A stretch of DNA of 64,000 nucleotides from Legionella longbeachae (GTDB lineage Bacteria > Pseudomonadota > Gammaproteobacteria > Legionellales > Legionellaceae): the NCBI RefSeq assembly GCF_004283175.1, contig NZ_RXNW01000012.1, positions 112,488 to 176,487 of the forward strand. The letters are read 5' to 3'. The notes under the pieces are model-generated. The model was not told where the DNA came from and made no database searches. It saw only the letters and a program-made list of their open reading frames with translations. Shown piece after piece: positions 9,055 to 19,185 of this stretch (its first letter is position 1; each line of letters begins with the position of its first letter). The position numbers were made by a program, and so were the translations under genes.

Positions 9055-9921
9055 ATGCTAAATCCATTTTTTCATGCAATAAATTACTTTGTTTAATTGC
9101 TTTTGCATATCCTAATTCCTGCCATAATTCTTCAAATAATGGAATATAATCATCACGCTCAATCATCGTTGATACGTCTCCAAATCGTTTGATTGCCTGG
9201 GCGTATAGGCTCCAGACTTCTGTTATGACTGGATGATCATGTGTATCAATAATGTAATCGCCGCAATTTAGGTGTCCCGCCAAATGAAATTGTTGTATCC
9301 AATCAACTGGAATGTTTTGCAAATAAGTTTCAGGATTAAATCCATGATTATAGGTGCTTACATAAATATTATTTAAATCTAATAAAATGAAACAATCTGC
9401 CTGACTGGCTATTTCAGAGAGAAACTCCCATTCAGTCATTTCGGATTTTTTGTAAGTAATATAACTGGATACATTTTCTAGCAATATTCGCTGCTGGTAA
9501 AAATCCTGCACGTATTTAACTCGTTCAACAATATGATTAATGTTTTTTTTGTATAAGATAGAGGAAATAAATCGTGCATATTGCGCTGATGGACACCCAT
9601 CCAGCATAAGTGATCAGAAATCCATTTAGGTTGAATCCTATCTGCCAACTGTTTGACTCTCTTAAGATATTCAAGGTTCAGAGGATCGGTGCTTCCAATC
9701 GATAGTGACACACCATGCATTACAATAGGATAATTTACGCGCACTTTATCCAGGTAATAAAGAGGATTTCACCCATCAACCAAATAATTTTCGGTGAGGA
9801 TTTCAAACCATTCTACTTTCGGCTCGTGCTCTAAAATATAACTGTAAGGCTCTGCTCGTAAACCCAATCCCATTCCTAAAGACGAATGATTTACATAATG
9901 GGTCTGTGCGTTCTTTTCCAT
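9041..9921 (-). pseudogene. MNIO/DUF692 enzyme (BufB/HvfB-like), disrupted by stop and frameshift
   Basis: Joined, the pieces give a full-length DUF692 (multinuclear non-haem iron-dependent oxidative) enzyme of about 293 codons. The start is the ATG at 9921, behind an AGGAG. Family blocks are [68 protein letters not shown] and FHLAGH. Two lesions break it. An in-frame TGA at 9769-9771 follows YLVDG, where the family usually has another Gly or similar residue. A one-base loss lies in the A8 run (minus strand) at 9543-9550; nine A would restore YTKKNINHIVERV. Such enzymes modify cysteines of bufferin peptides. A sequencing error could explain the homopolymer, less easily the stop. Confidence 0.85.
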
Positions 9922-10009
9922 CTGTTTTCTCCTGGATGGGAGATCAATCAATTCACGTGACATATTATGACTTACAGCTATTTTTCCCGTTGCACTTATT
10001 TGTGCCTTT

Positions 10010-10159
10010 TCAGCAGTTTTTTCCTTTGTAATTGTTCTTTGCCAGATTAGTAGATGAGTTAGTATTAGCCCCATTACTATCCAGGGTGGAAGATGCATAA
10101 ATACCTGAAGTGAACAACGCAGCTGCTGTAGCGGCAATAATGAAGCTTCTTTTTTTCAT
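10010..10159 (-). CDS. Small secreted peptide (BufA/HvfA-like bufferin precursor), possibly truncated
   Basis: An ATG at 10159 with GGAG upstream opens 49 codons. A signal peptide (residues 1 to about 22, [16 protein letters not shown] followed by TSGIYA) precedes a polar Ser/Asn/Lys segment ending in KGKNC. Signal peptide, position just before the DUF692 gene and the KGK-type tail point to the precursor of a bufferin-like peptide. These normally carry several Cys; here only one remains, at the very end. One A fewer in the A6 run near 10018 would extend the reading frame through [17 protein letters not shown], so this gene may also be frameshifted. Confidence 0.55.
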   Translation of the reverse strand: MKKRSFIIAATAAALFTSGIYASSTLDSNGANTNSSTNLAKNNYKGKNC

Positions 10160-10273
10160 TTCAATCTCCATATAATGAAGCAGCCAAGGAAACAGCTTTT
10201 TAATCATAGTTGACAGTGAGTCAATTACGTAAAGGCGTGACAAAAGTCAACAATGGTATTGTTGATAAATAAA

Positions 10274-12424
10274 CTAAAATTGGTCAAATACTTTCATGCG
10301 CTTATTTTGAGCGATAATTCTACCTGACAAAATTTTTGCCATACATTCGTGAAATTGTCCTATTAATTCCGGAGTGGTTGTTGATACTTTTTGAATAAAT
10401 TCAATGTCAATTTCATAAATAATGGTCGCTTGAGAAGCAATTAAGGTGGCGCTTCGTTTTTGATCGGTATACATTGCGATTTCACCTAGAATGTTTCCTG
10501 AATCAACAGTAAGTATTAATTTATGTCCAACATAAACATTTACTTGACCCCGATGGACAAGTAATACATTCGAAGCTTTTTCCCCTTCCTCGCAAATAAG
10601 GGCACCTTCTTTATAGTAAATGGGTAGGATACTTTCTTTAATAATTTTTATCAGTTCTGAGGAAAATCCAATATCCGATAATTGAGTTTCCATGTTTGGA
10701 TCTTGTAAATGAAGATGTAGGTATTTATCAATCAATTGATTTTCACACCATTGAAAAGCTTGTTCACGATCTTTTAAAAATATCAACCAATTTGTATCTT
10801 TCTCTAAATTTGAGAGATTAGTGATGCTTACCTGCATATAGTCATTCATTGAACAGAAGACAAAATTGACGTCATTTTTCAAAGCCAATTGTTTTAAATT
10901 TTTAAATAAAATGACTAGTGAAGAATCTATATTGGTGGTTAATTCAAAATCTAAAATAATGTAGTGAATATTAGATAATTTCTCTATTGTTTTAGTAATG
11001 TTGTAAACTGAACCAAAAAATAAAAATCCTTGTAATTTAAAATACTGAATCTTGTCTCTATGCTGCGCTAATATTTTATTTAAATCAGGTTTTCTTATAA
11101 AAGATGAATGAAAAACAGTGCCTGAAAATTGGTGCTTGATAGGGTTTACCATACTGTAACGAAAGGCAAAAAGAATGGTAGAAATAATAATACCTAATCC
11201 TACCGCAACAATGATATTAAAAAAAATAGAAGTAGCAACAATAAGCAATATAATAGAGTACTCAGAGAAACTCACTACTTTCCATGTCGCTATGAGCCAA
11301 TCATATAAAAAGTTAATCGCAATATAAAATAAATAGGCGCCTATAATTAATTTGGGTAGAAATGCTATAGTTTGTGCACCTAAAAAAAAGACAATAATCG
11401 AGGGAGTAAGAGCAATAAATCCTGTGATTTTACTTTTTCCTTGTTCTTTGACGAAGCTTGTTGCTGCCACCGAAAGATACCCTATAATTCCTCCTAGTAA
11501 TCCACTGGCCATATTAGCTTGGCCAGTAATTTTTAATTCCTGGTTCAAATCAATTGATGTTTCTGTAACAAACTCCAAGCTACTTACGTTGAGCAATAGT
11601 GCAATAAAGCTCAATAAAATGATAAGTCCTACGCAATTTAACAAATCTAATGAAAAGAAAAAATGAAATGAACTCAAATGCAGGTTTAATGATTGTGGTG
11701 TTGAACTATTATTAAATGATACCAACATGAAACCGTGGGTGTCTGCTTCCGCAATTGTAATATTCATTGTGTGTAGTACAAGATAGAATAAAACGATCAG
11801 TAGAAAAAAAATACCCGGCAAAATGTACGGGCACTTGAATTTCATTTTTAAAAAAAAGATAAGAAATGCAGCTAAAAAAGCAGGAAGCCAATAGATCAGT
11901 ATTTCAGGAGTAAACCATTGAATCCAGTGATAGTAGTCTATTGGGTGGCCCACAAGTAAATTTAGATTTGCTGAGAAAATCAACCGTCCTGTTGCTGCAA
12001 AAAATCCGCAAATAACAGGGTAGGGTAAGTATCGAATGATATTACCCAGTTCGAATTTACCTACTAAATAAAAAGTTAATCCGGCAATAAAAGTAGTAAT
12101 GCTTATTATTATGAGCGTCGTTGTAAAAATAACATCCGTGCTCGTTCCTACTGGCAAGCTTTGATAAATAATAATTGCTAAAGTGGCATATAGAATGGCC
12201 GCTTCATCTTGAAATTGGGCGATTGCATACTTAATTTTTGAGCGCAATAAACTATTTGCCCCAATGATAATTAATGAGAGGATAAATAACTTGATTATTA
12301 TTGGAACATAATTATTCAAAGTATCTTGATAAATAATGGAGGAAAAAGCAACTATAGAAATAATATTATCAATACCTATGATCAATCCTGCCAGAGCTGC
12401 CGTGATTAGTTGGCTGCGTGTCAT
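10274..12424 (-). CDS. SulP-family anion transporter with STAS and cyclic-nucleotide-binding domains
   Basis: This 716-residue protein has three parts. Residues 1 to about 430 form the SulP membrane domain with many hydrophobic helices; the order (substrate-binding GIDNI, later SVAATSFVKEQGKSKITG) fits the family. Next comes a STAS domain around IQYFKLQGFLFFGSVYNI...ILDFELTTNIDSS. The C-terminal cNMP-binding domain (about 600-700) has the phosphate-binding cassette GEIAMYTDQKRSATL. SulP proteins move sulfate, bicarbonate or other anions across the inner membrane; the nucleotide domain suggests control by cAMP or a related signal. An AGGA lies eight bases before the ATG. The substrate cannot be told. 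Confidence 0.9.
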   Translation of the reverse strand: MTRSQLITAALAGLIIGIDNIISIVAFSSIIYQDTLNNYVPIIIKLFILSLIIIGANSLLRSKIKYAIAQFQDEAAILYATLAIIIYQSLPVGTSTDVIFTTTLIIISITTFIAGLTFYLVGKFELGNIIRYLPYPVICGFFAATGRLIFSANLNLLVGHPIDYYHWIQWFTPEILIYWLPAFLAAFLIFFLKMKFKCPYILPGIFFLLIVLFYLVLHTMNITIAEADTHGFMLVSFNNSSTPQSLNLHLSSFHFFFSLDLLNCVGLIILLSFIALLLNVSSLEFVTETSIDLNQELKITGQANMASGLLGGIIGYLSVAATSFVKEQGKSKITGFIALTPSIIVFFLGAQTIAFLPKLIIGAYLFYIAINFLYDWLIATWKVVSFSEYSIILLIVATSIFFNIIVAVGLGIIISTILFAFRYSMVNPIKHQFSGTVFHSSFIRKPDLNKILAQHRDKIQYFKLQGFLFFGSVYNITKTIEKLSNIHYIILDFELTTNIDSSLVILFKNLKQLALKNDVNFVFCSMNDYMQVSITNLSNLEKDTNWLIFLKDREQAFQWCENQLIDKYLHLHLQDPNMETQLSDIGFSSELIKIIKESILPIYYKEGALICEEGEKASNVLLVHRGQVNVYVGHKLILTVDSGNILGEIAMYTDQKRSATLIASQATIIYEIDIEFIQKVSTTTPELIGQFHECMAKILSGRIIAQNKRMKVFDQF

Positions 12425-12663
12425 TCATATTATCCTGGTTGCTTATCCCTATTTTGAGAGTAAGATATTTTGTGTCTTTCAGCAAATTTATTATTTCGTT
12501 GTTCTTGTGATTGAATAAAGCTTCGTTTTTTGCATTTTCCTTACCACCGTAAGATAAGAAAAAATCTATTTTTCTGAAAAGCTATTTATGGAACCAAGGT
12601 TTATGAATTTTATATTCACCTAAAACTCAGTTCCGCTGTACCCAGGTAAATTAATAGTACATT

Positions 12664-15333
12664 TTAAGGATAAGAATATGTTTTTTCTTCTTCAATGGGC
12701 AAATTTATTAACGAAGAGGAACTAAAAAAAAATTGTGTTATGGGTAATGGAGGCTCAAGCTTTCCTTTCTTGTCTAACCCCTTTTTTGCCATGTTTCTCA
12801 CATCAGTGGTTAGGGCATGAGCACTAAGAAACTCTAATTGATGGAGTATTAATTTTTGTCGCTTCTCATTATATTTATCCCAATTATTAAATTTCTCTGT
12901 CAAATTAGCTGCTAATGTGGGATTTATTTTTTCTAACTGCAAAATAACATCAACAATTAATTGATAACCTTCACCTGATGAAGCATGAAAGCCATAAGGA
13001 TTTTTGATAAATGTACCCAATAATGCATTGACTTTATTGGGATTGGATAAGTCAAAAGCTGGATGTGACATCAATTGAGTCACATTTTTTCCTACATTTT
13101 TTGTATGCGCTGCTGCTTGAACATTAAACCAATAATTAACAGCACTTACATCATCTTGCCAATAATGATAATAGTGTTCAAGTAATAAATCTGATTTACT
13201 GCTGTTGTGCTGAAGTAACAAATTTAATGCAGACATACAGTCCGTCATGTTTTTGCCTAGTGAGTTATTAAATTGTTCAACTAATTCTTGTTCGGTTTTT
13301 TCGGGTTGCACAGAAAGCAGATATTCATGATATACATGTTTTAAGCGGCGTATACCTGCAGCGAAAATATCAAATGACTTAAATGGTGCGTTTCCTGGTA
13401 TAGGTAACCCAGCTGGTTTTTTTTGCGCACGTAATAAGTCTTCTTTCAATTCGGTTGCAAGTTGATTTTGTATCAATTGACGAGCCTGTGAAATTTTTTC
13501 AAAATCTTGATTTTGTAATTCAGCAAATAAAATTTCTTCTGAAGGTATGGTTAAAAGTTCGGCAAGTAACCAATAATTTAAAGAATGAGTGCTTTCGTTG
13601 AGTAAGTTACGATATACCTGAAAAAACTGAGATTCAAGTATCATTGATTTACCCAAGCAATAATCGCTCACCAATCGCGTGATCAGTTTTTTGGCTGCCT
13701 CACATCGGTTATAGAAATTTGTATCATGTTGCATTAATAACAATAATTGTTCTGTACTGTATGTAAACTCAAGTATAATAGGTGCTGAAAAACTACGTAA
13801 TAAAGATGGGGTAGGGTGAGCGTTAATATTATCAAAATGAAATTCCATCTCAGGTTCATCCACCGTAATTAGGGTATCATTTAGAATTTCTGCGCCATCA
13901 TTGTTGAGTAATCCTACTACTACAGGAATGGGACGTTCTTTATTTTCCCTGGTTTCAAATTTTAATGTATATCTTTTTGTTTCTGCATTATATGCGTCAG
14001 TAACAGTTACTTGCGGAATGCCTGATTCAGTAAACCATTTCAAAAAACGATGTATGTCTTTTGCGGTGAATGTGCTTAATGAATCGAGTACATTTTCTAA
14101 GGTAACCGCTTCGCCATCATGATCTTTTAAAAATTGAGTCATGCCGGCATAAAAATCTTTTTCGCCTAAAGATAACATTATCATGCGAAAAATATCAGCG
14201 CTTTTTTCATAGGCGGCGGGAGTATAGAGGCTTCTCACATTAGTATATGTATCTTGGCGTGGGGCGCGCTCATCAAGATTTTTACCGTCTAGTATACGGA
14301 TTAAATCGGAACCAAACAAATGTTCCCTAAGCATGGCAGCCCGAAATGTCGTTAATCCTTCTTTAAAGGGTAAGTTAAACCAGTCACGAATTGTGACGCG
14401 ATCTCCTGACCAATAGTGAAAATATTCATGAGCCACAACTTCTAATACTCTTAAAATATCATTATCAGTACGTGTTTCTGGAGTTGCAAATAAATTTGCA
14501 GTGTTGAACAAATTTAATCCAGTTGGTTCGGACGCTCCTGAGGCATATTTATCAACACCAGCAACCATATGTTGCGGTAAATCACATTCTAAATTAAAAA
14601 TGTTTTCTTCCCAACGCATTGCTTCTTTTAGAGCCTCTTTAGCAAAATCACACTTTGTAGTGGCTTGGGGAGGTACGTAAAATTCAATAGGTAACATACG
14701 CTCAGAACGAGTCTTAAAATAAGTTACCGATTTTTGCAGTTTTCCTGCAACTAAAGCAAAAAGATAACTGGGTTTAGGGACCTTATCAAACCATGTTACT
14801 GAATGGAGCTCATCGTTTAGGTCTTTTTGCTCTATCAGTGTTCCGTTAGAGAGTAGTATTGGATAATCTATCTTTTTAGCGATAATCGTTGTTTTATATG
14901 TGGCAAGATTATCTGGGCGATCGTGGCAATATAAAACTCGCCTAAGGCCTTCAGTTTCAGCTTTAACAAGAATTGTTCCTTCCGTTTCATACAAACCGAA
15001 TAAATCGGTGTTTTTACCTAAACGAGTTATCGTTTCAAGTTTAAATGTTTTTCCTTGAGGAACATTTTTGATTACTAAAGAATCTTTTGTGATCTCATAT
15101 TCTTCGGGAAGAAGTATTTTCCCATTAAGGGCAATTGACTCCAGGGTCATATTCTCACCATCTAATTCCAAATTAACGGAATAAGAGGATGATTTTGGAT
15201 TTGGTTCAATAATCAAACAAGCTTTTGATTGTACTGGTTCTTTAGAAAGGTCAATTTCTAAATCAACATGTTTTACTAAATAATCAAGAACCTGATAGTC
15301 ATCTAATCTAAATATGCCAGAATGGTTTTTCAT
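12664..15333 (-). CDS. pepN: Aminopeptidase N (M1 family), variant GAMEN motif
   Basis: This 889-residue cytoplasmic zinc aminopeptidase has the E. coli PepN length and domain order. The zinc site HEYFH (302-306) with Glu325 in FKEGLTTF is intact, as is the transition-state tyrosine (AYEKSADIFRM, Tyr375). The exopeptidase motif, GAMEN in nearly all M1 enzymes, reads GASEP at 266-270. Its Glu269 lies 33 residues before His302, the same spacing as in E. coli. Met and Asn are therefore replaced while the N-terminus-binding Glu is kept. AGGGAG precedes the ATG. It removes N-terminal residues from peptides; the altered motif may shift specificity. Confidence 0.9.
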   Translation of the reverse strand: MKNHSGIFRLDDYQVLDYLVKHVDLEIDLSKEPVQSKACLIIEPNPKSSSYSVNLELDGENMTLESIALNGKILLPEEYEITKDSLVIKNVPQGKTFKLETITRLGKNTDLFGLYETEGTILVKAETEGLRRVLYCHDRPDNLATYKTTIIAKKIDYPILLSNGTLIEQKDLNDELHSVTWFDKVPKPSYLFALVAGKLQKSVTYFKTRSERMLPIEFYVPPQATTKCDFAKEALKEAMRWEENIFNLECDLPQHMVAGVDKYASGASEPTGLNLFNTANLFATPETRTDNDILRVLEVVAHEYFHYWSGDRVTIRDWFNLPFKEGLTTFRAAMLREHLFGSDLIRILDGKNLDERAPRQDTYTNVRSLYTPAAYEKSADIFRMIMLSLGEKDFYAGMTQFLKDHDGEAVTLENVLDSLSTFTAKDIHRFLKWFTESGIPQVTVTDAYNAETKRYTLKFETRENKERPIPVVVGLLNNDGAEILNDTLITVDEPEMEFHFDNINAHPTPSLLRSFSAPIILEFTYSTEQLLLLMQHDTNFYNRCEAAKKLITRLVSDYCLGKSMILESQFFQVYRNLLNESTHSLNYWLLAELLTIPSEEILFAELQNQDFEKISQARQLIQNQLATELKEDLLRAQKKPAGLPIPGNAPFKSFDIFAAGIRRLKHVYHEYLLSVQPEKTEQELVEQFNNSLGKNMTDCMSALNLLLQHNSSKSDLLLEHYYHYWQDDVSAVNYWFNVQAAAHTKNVGKNVTQLMSHPAFDLSNPNKVNALLGTFIKNPYGFHASSGEGYQLIVDVILQLEKINPTLAANLTEKFNNWDKYNEKRQKLILHQLEFLSAHALTTDVRNMAKKGLDKKGKLEPPLPITQFFFSSSSLINLPIEEEKTYSYP

Positions 15334-15448
15334 GAAAACTCCCTAATTCATGTTAGATTCAGAAGCAACAATATAAGATCAAAATGGTTATTACAATAGT
15401 TCTTGGGACTTTCGAGTTTTAAACCAGCATCGTTTACTTTGTAGCATC

Positions 15449-15823
15449 TTATGGAGCCATGTGGGTATGCATGATTGCCCCTATGTAATGACCATCCGGA
15501 TCAATGATAAAAGCACCATAATAGTTGGGATAATAATGAGTTCGATATTTAGGTTCGCCATTGCATGTAGCCCCTTGTTGCAAGGCTATAGTGTAAAATT
15601 GTTCTACTGCTTTTTCATTTTCTGCAACAAAAGTAATGTGGCTAAAATAGTCGCTTCTTTTTCCTTCGCCAAACCAAAATTCGGCTTTACCTTGTTTACC
15701 AAATCCCGCCCACTGATTTTGTTCTTTGATTAAAGTAATGCCTAGCGGTTCTAAAATAAGGCAATAGAACTTTTGGGAGCGTTCATAATTAGATACCGTA
15801 ATTCCAACATGATCAAGAATCAT
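15449..15823 (-). CDS. VOC (glyoxalase/bleomycin-resistance/dioxygenase) superfamily protein
   Basis: The 124-residue protein is a single vicinal-oxygen-chelate module pair. It begins MILDHVGITVSNYERSQKFY, the classic first beta-alpha unit with metal ligand His5. HITFVAENEKAVEQFY opens the second unit, and FIIDPDGHYIGAIMH forms the terminal strand. Members are metal-dependent lyases, dioxygenases or binding proteins, and this subgroup has no assigned substrate. It is a lone gene upstream of pepN on the same strand, with about 115 bp between them. Confidence 0.85.
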   Translation of the reverse strand: MILDHVGITVSNYERSQKFYCLILEPLGITLIKEQNQWAGFGKQGKAEFWFGEGKRSDYFSHITFVAENEKAVEQFYTIALQQGATCNGEPKYRTHYYPNYYGAFIIDPDGHYIGAIMHTHMAP

Positions 15824-16032
15824 TAAATAATCTCCTAATATTCAGCCTCAATTTGCTCATTATTTTATAAAATAATTTTAAATTGAATCAGTTGTTAAGT
15901 GAATTGGATATTATCGAGATTTGTAAAAATTATTGTCTATTCAAACAAGTTTATGTAAAGATAATGCAATATGAATAAAAAATATCCATTAAATTCTATT
16001 AATGATTAGAGTTAGCTGTACTGGAGAAATAA

Positions 16033-17367
16033 ATGGGTAAAGATATTGCTATTGATTTTACAAACTTAGACCAAGATAATCAGAGTTACCTTCAAAATTA
16101 TCAAGCAAAATTTATTGGAGAGCTAGAAGCGTTAGTTGATATTATTAAGGCAAATAATCCAACAAGTAAGATTTCGAAAGATAAGATTACCAATCCAGAT
16201 AACTGGTCACTCAGACATGTTGTTCCTGACACAGGTCGTAGTTCGCCCAATATTACTCTAAGAGTATCTAATCGGGATGATGATATCTCTGCTCTTGGTA
16301 CAAGAGAAACGATATCACCGAACGAAGTTGGAAGAGAGAATTTATTTAAATATTTAAAAGTTAGACTTAAGGAAGCAGAAAAAATTGCTACTGATAGCCA
16401 TAAGAAAGAGATAAAACAGCTCAGAGGCTATGTAGATTTGTTAAATTTGCAGGCTACATCAGTTATTTCCGAAATAGGGGCGATTGACTATTTATCTAAA
16501 TTTGAGCGACATCTCACGGAAATATATATTGACTCTAATGCAAATAGTGATGATCAAATATTATTTGATCAAACTATTCATTGTATTAATCAGCTAAAAG
16601 ATGCTTTTAAAAAATACTCCCTTGATTTTTTGACTAATGGTACTTTAGACAAACATACTACCAAAGATGCTGGTAGACTAAGAAATCATGTTGTCGATCT
16701 TTATAAAGAAATAAAAGGAAATATTGATGAGCTTGCCCAAAATCAATGTTTAATGAACAAGTATGTGCAAAAAATAAATAGTGAAATTGATTCAGCCGTA
16801 GGATGCTTTGAACACAAAAGCAATCTTAGTTTTGCATTACCTACTGGTGGCGAAACAACAAAGCAAAAGGCACGAAAACTTACTCAATTAGGTCTCGGAA
16901 TTGGTGGAATAACTAGTGGTGTACTTGCTGTTAGTGCTACAGCTATAACTCCTATATTTCCTCCAGCAGCGACTGGTGCTGTGATTTTTGGCGCTGGTGC
17001 AGTAGCTTGTGGCCTGGCAGGAACAACTATTTCTATTTGTAATAGCGCGGAAAATTATTTAAGATATAAAATTCCGCCTAAAGCTGGTGAAAAAATAATA
17101 GTTGCACTACTTGCTACATCATTACTTGCCGGTGGGGCTAATGCAGTGTTGGGTTCTTCTTTACCTATTGTAACGGCGGTAGTTTCTGGTTCTAATAATG
17201 CTGCAAAAACGACCTATGGAACTGCATTCATTGGAAAATCATTACTTGATATTCCAGATCAAAAAAAGCTAAAGAGTGAACTCAAAGCAAAACAGGAGGT
17301 TCAAACTCCTCCAAACGATATAGTACAAGACCAAACTCCTTCCAATTCAAATATATCTAATCCCTAG
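16033..17367 (+). CDS. Hypothetical protein with coiled-coil N terminus and hydrophobic C-terminal third, candidate effector
   Basis: I do not recognise this 444-residue protein. GGAG precedes its ATG at the right distance. Residues 1-270 are charged and helical and probably coiled-coil. Residues about 278-390 contain three Gly/Ala-rich hydrophobic segments (LGLGIGGITSGVLAVSATA, GAVIFGAGAVACGLAGTT, IIVALLATSLLAGGANAV) that could insert in a membrane. The last 40 residues are polar with Gln, Pro and Asn. It is monocistronic and flanked by a GC-rich repeat. The layout resembles Legionella effectors that act on host membranes, but this is inference only. Confidence 0.6.
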   Translation: MGKDIAIDFTNLDQDNQSYLQNYQAKFIGELEALVDIIKANNPTSKISKDKITNPDNWSLRHVVPDTGRSSPNITLRVSNRDDDISALGTRETISPNEVGRENLFKYLKVRLKEAEKIATDSHKKEIKQLRGYVDLLNLQATSVISEIGAIDYLSKFERHLTEIYIDSNANSDDQILFDQTIHCINQLKDAFKKYSLDFLTNGTLDKHTTKDAGRLRNHVVDLYKEIKGNIDELAQNQCLMNKYVQKINSEIDSAVGCFEHKSNLSFALPTGGETTKQKARKLTQLGLGIGGITSGVLAVSATAITPIFPPAATGAVIFGAGAVACGLAGTTISICNSAENYLRYKIPPKAGEKIIVALLATSLLAGGANAVLGSSLPIVTAVVSGSNNAAKTTYGTAFIGKSLLDIPDQKKLKSELKAKQEVQTPPNDIVQDQTPSNSNISNP

Positions 17368-17680
17368 ATAACTGTTTGCAGCCTTCGCTGTGCGCCAAGG
17401 AAGGCTGAAAGCCGAGGCGCATAGTCCGCGATAGAGTGCGATTTACGCAGACAGCCCGTAGGGATGCGGAGTAAATCTTTATGCAATCGTTAAGTCGTTG
17501 GTGTAGGCATACGCTTTGCTCGTTCAGAGCAAACGTGCCGGAAACAGGACGCTCGCGGCCTTTAACCTGTCGCGTTGGCGAGTGAATTCTGGGGACTTGG
17601 ATGTCCCAGAATTTTTAACGAGGTAGCGACACGCTTGTATTCAGTAAATGATAAAGGCTGCATCCAAATAAACAAACAAA
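17368..17680. repeat. GC-rich intergenic repeat unit with terminator-like hairpin (copy A)
   Basis: This stretch is clearly richer in G and C than its surroundings and has no ORF. CGCGTTGGCGAGTGA at 17571-17585 recurs exactly at 47607-47621, and similarity continues through GGGACTTG to GACACGCTT. Within this copy ATTCT-GGGGAC (17586-17596) pairs with GTCCC-AGAAT (17603-17612) with one bulged G, followed by TTTT, so it could end transcription of the upstream gene. It looks like a dispersed chromosomal repeat. Confidence 0.55.
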
Positions 17681-18433
17681 TTATTGAAACTTGTGAGAAG
17701 TATTTTCAGTAGATGATGAAACATGGGAATCTGTAGTAGCTTGAAATGTGCTTAATCGATGAGATTTACTTTTATTGGTTAACAGAGAAAACTGCAGTAA
17801 GAAATCAACAGAATTTTTATCCTTAACTTCAGCACTAGCTACTATTTTTTTTGCATCTCGAACTAAATTTTTAAATCCAGGGGAAGCATCAGTTTTATTT
17901 AAGTTGTTACACGCATCAATAAAAGATCGAGCCGTTTTTAGCGTGCTGTATTTTTGTAAAATTATCCTTAATTGATCAAAGTTAATATCAATTTTATAAT
18001 TTAAACCTGCAAAAATATCCATTTCTAATTGATTTAGAAATTTAATAATTGTTTTTTTGTCTCTGTCTATGACTAAAAAACTCGCAATTCTATCTAAGGC
18101 CGGAATAAAATCTGAATTCCAAATCGCAAAATCATTGCTTGATTTAATATACAAGAGGGTGAGTCCGAAAAGATACCTTGAAAACTCAGTTAATCTGACT
18201 GAGTTAGGTGCCTTATCCCCAAATTTAGAAAATGCTTTGTCAATAAGTCCTAAAAAAAACTCCATTTCAGGTTTTGCATCTACTTTGCCAATACACAAAA
18301 AAAGTGCCTTTAAAAAGTTTTCTCCACCTTTTCTTTTTTTCTGTGGGAGTTTTTCCAGTAATTGGCGCATTATCTCTAAATACCACATAATTAATCTCGT
18401 ATGTTTTAAGCGGTCATTTAATAACAAAAACAC
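17681..18433 (-). CDS. Hypothetical protein, 250 residues, helical
   Basis: I do not recognise this protein. It is soluble and predicted helical throughout, with a Lys-rich stretch (PQKKRKGGENF) near residue 30 and a polar Ser/Thr-rich C-terminal tail of about 25 residues. The open frame begins with a GTG at 18433. The first ATG in frame is at 18388 (codon 16), which may be the real start. It is separated by the GC-rich repeat from the convergent gene ending at 17367. The Ser/Thr/Glu tail would fit a translocated protein, without proof. Confidence 0.5.
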   Translation of the reverse strand: MFLLLNDRLKHTRLIMWYLEIMRQLLEKLPQKKRKGGENFLKALFLCIGKVDAKPEMEFFLGLIDKAFSKFGDKAPNSVRLTEFSRYLFGLTLLYIKSSNDFAIWNSDFIPALDRIASFLVIDRDKKTIIKFLNQLEMDIFAGLNYKIDINFDQLRIILQKYSTLKTARSFIDACNNLNKTDASPGFKNLVRDAKKIVASAEVKDKNSVDFLLQFSLLTNKSKSHRLSTFQATTDSHVSSSTENTSHKFQ

Positions 18434-18542
18434 ATTAAGCGATTATAAGTCAATCATTATATAAGTGTATTATTTTTTGTTTTAATAGGATGAGAATAGG
18501 ATCCAATCTAGGTACAAGCCACTGTACCTAGATGCAAATAGA

Positions 18543-19052
18543 TTAATGTGTTTTACTTTGGACAAGCATTTTATTTGTTAAAGCAATTGCTAAAGCAGAA
18601 ATGAGCAGGGTTAAATGAATAATGACTTGCCACATTACGGAGTAGTTGCTGAGTTTATTGGGATCAATAAAAGTTCTTAATAAATGTATCGATGAAATAC
18701 CAATTAATGAAAGTGCCAATTTAATTTTCATAGCACCAGCATCAAGATGATCAAGCCATTCAGGTTGATCAGGATGTGAATCTAGTGCAAGGTGGGAGAC
18801 AAAAGTTTCATATCCTCCCATGACAACCATGATAAGGAGGTTTGCGATCATGACAACATCAATAAGATCCAGCACACCGAGCATAATGAGAGTATCATCA
18901 AAACTGTTAAGATGAATTATTAAATGAAACAATTCATACATAAAACGATAAACATATACAGCCAAGATTAATATAAGGCCTAAATATAATGGAAGTTGTA
19001 ACCACCTTCCCATAAAAATAAACTGACTAATTCCTCTTTTTAAATTACTCAT
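18543..19052 (-). CDS. yqhA: UPF0114 (YqhA family) inner-membrane protein
   Basis: The 169-residue protein has four hydrophobic segments in the YqhA/TIGR00645 arrangement. Hallmark stretches are the start RGISQFIFMGRWLQLPLYLGL, then VLDLIDVVMIANLLIMVVMGGYETFVS, and LDAGAMKIKLALSLIGISSIHLLRTF. The function of the family is not established. It appears as a single gene. The last segment (WQVIIHLTLLISALAIALTNKM) is a normal C-terminal helix, so the gene looks complete. Confidence 0.9.
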   Translation of the reverse strand: MSNLKRGISQFIFMGRWLQLPLYLGLILILAVYVYRFMYELFHLIIHLNSFDDTLIMLGVLDLIDVVMIANLLIMVVMGGYETFVSHLALDSHPDQPEWLDHLDAGAMKIKLALSLIGISSIHLLRTFIDPNKLSNYSVMWQVIIHLTLLISALAIALTNKMLVQSKTH

Positions 19053-19185
19053 TTAATACACCTTTTATTCATTAAAAATTTTATTATTCTACTGCATTTT
19101 ATATGTTGATACTTTAAGACGAGTTGACCAGTTGTCCCAAACACCTATGTGCCCTGGCTTGTTCGCGACATCCAGGCGATCTTAA

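Noticed and set aside
9769-9771. TGA in the MNIO gene read as selenocysteine
   Set aside because: A separate frameshift in the same gene and no visible SECIS-like hairpin make a nonsense mutation simpler.
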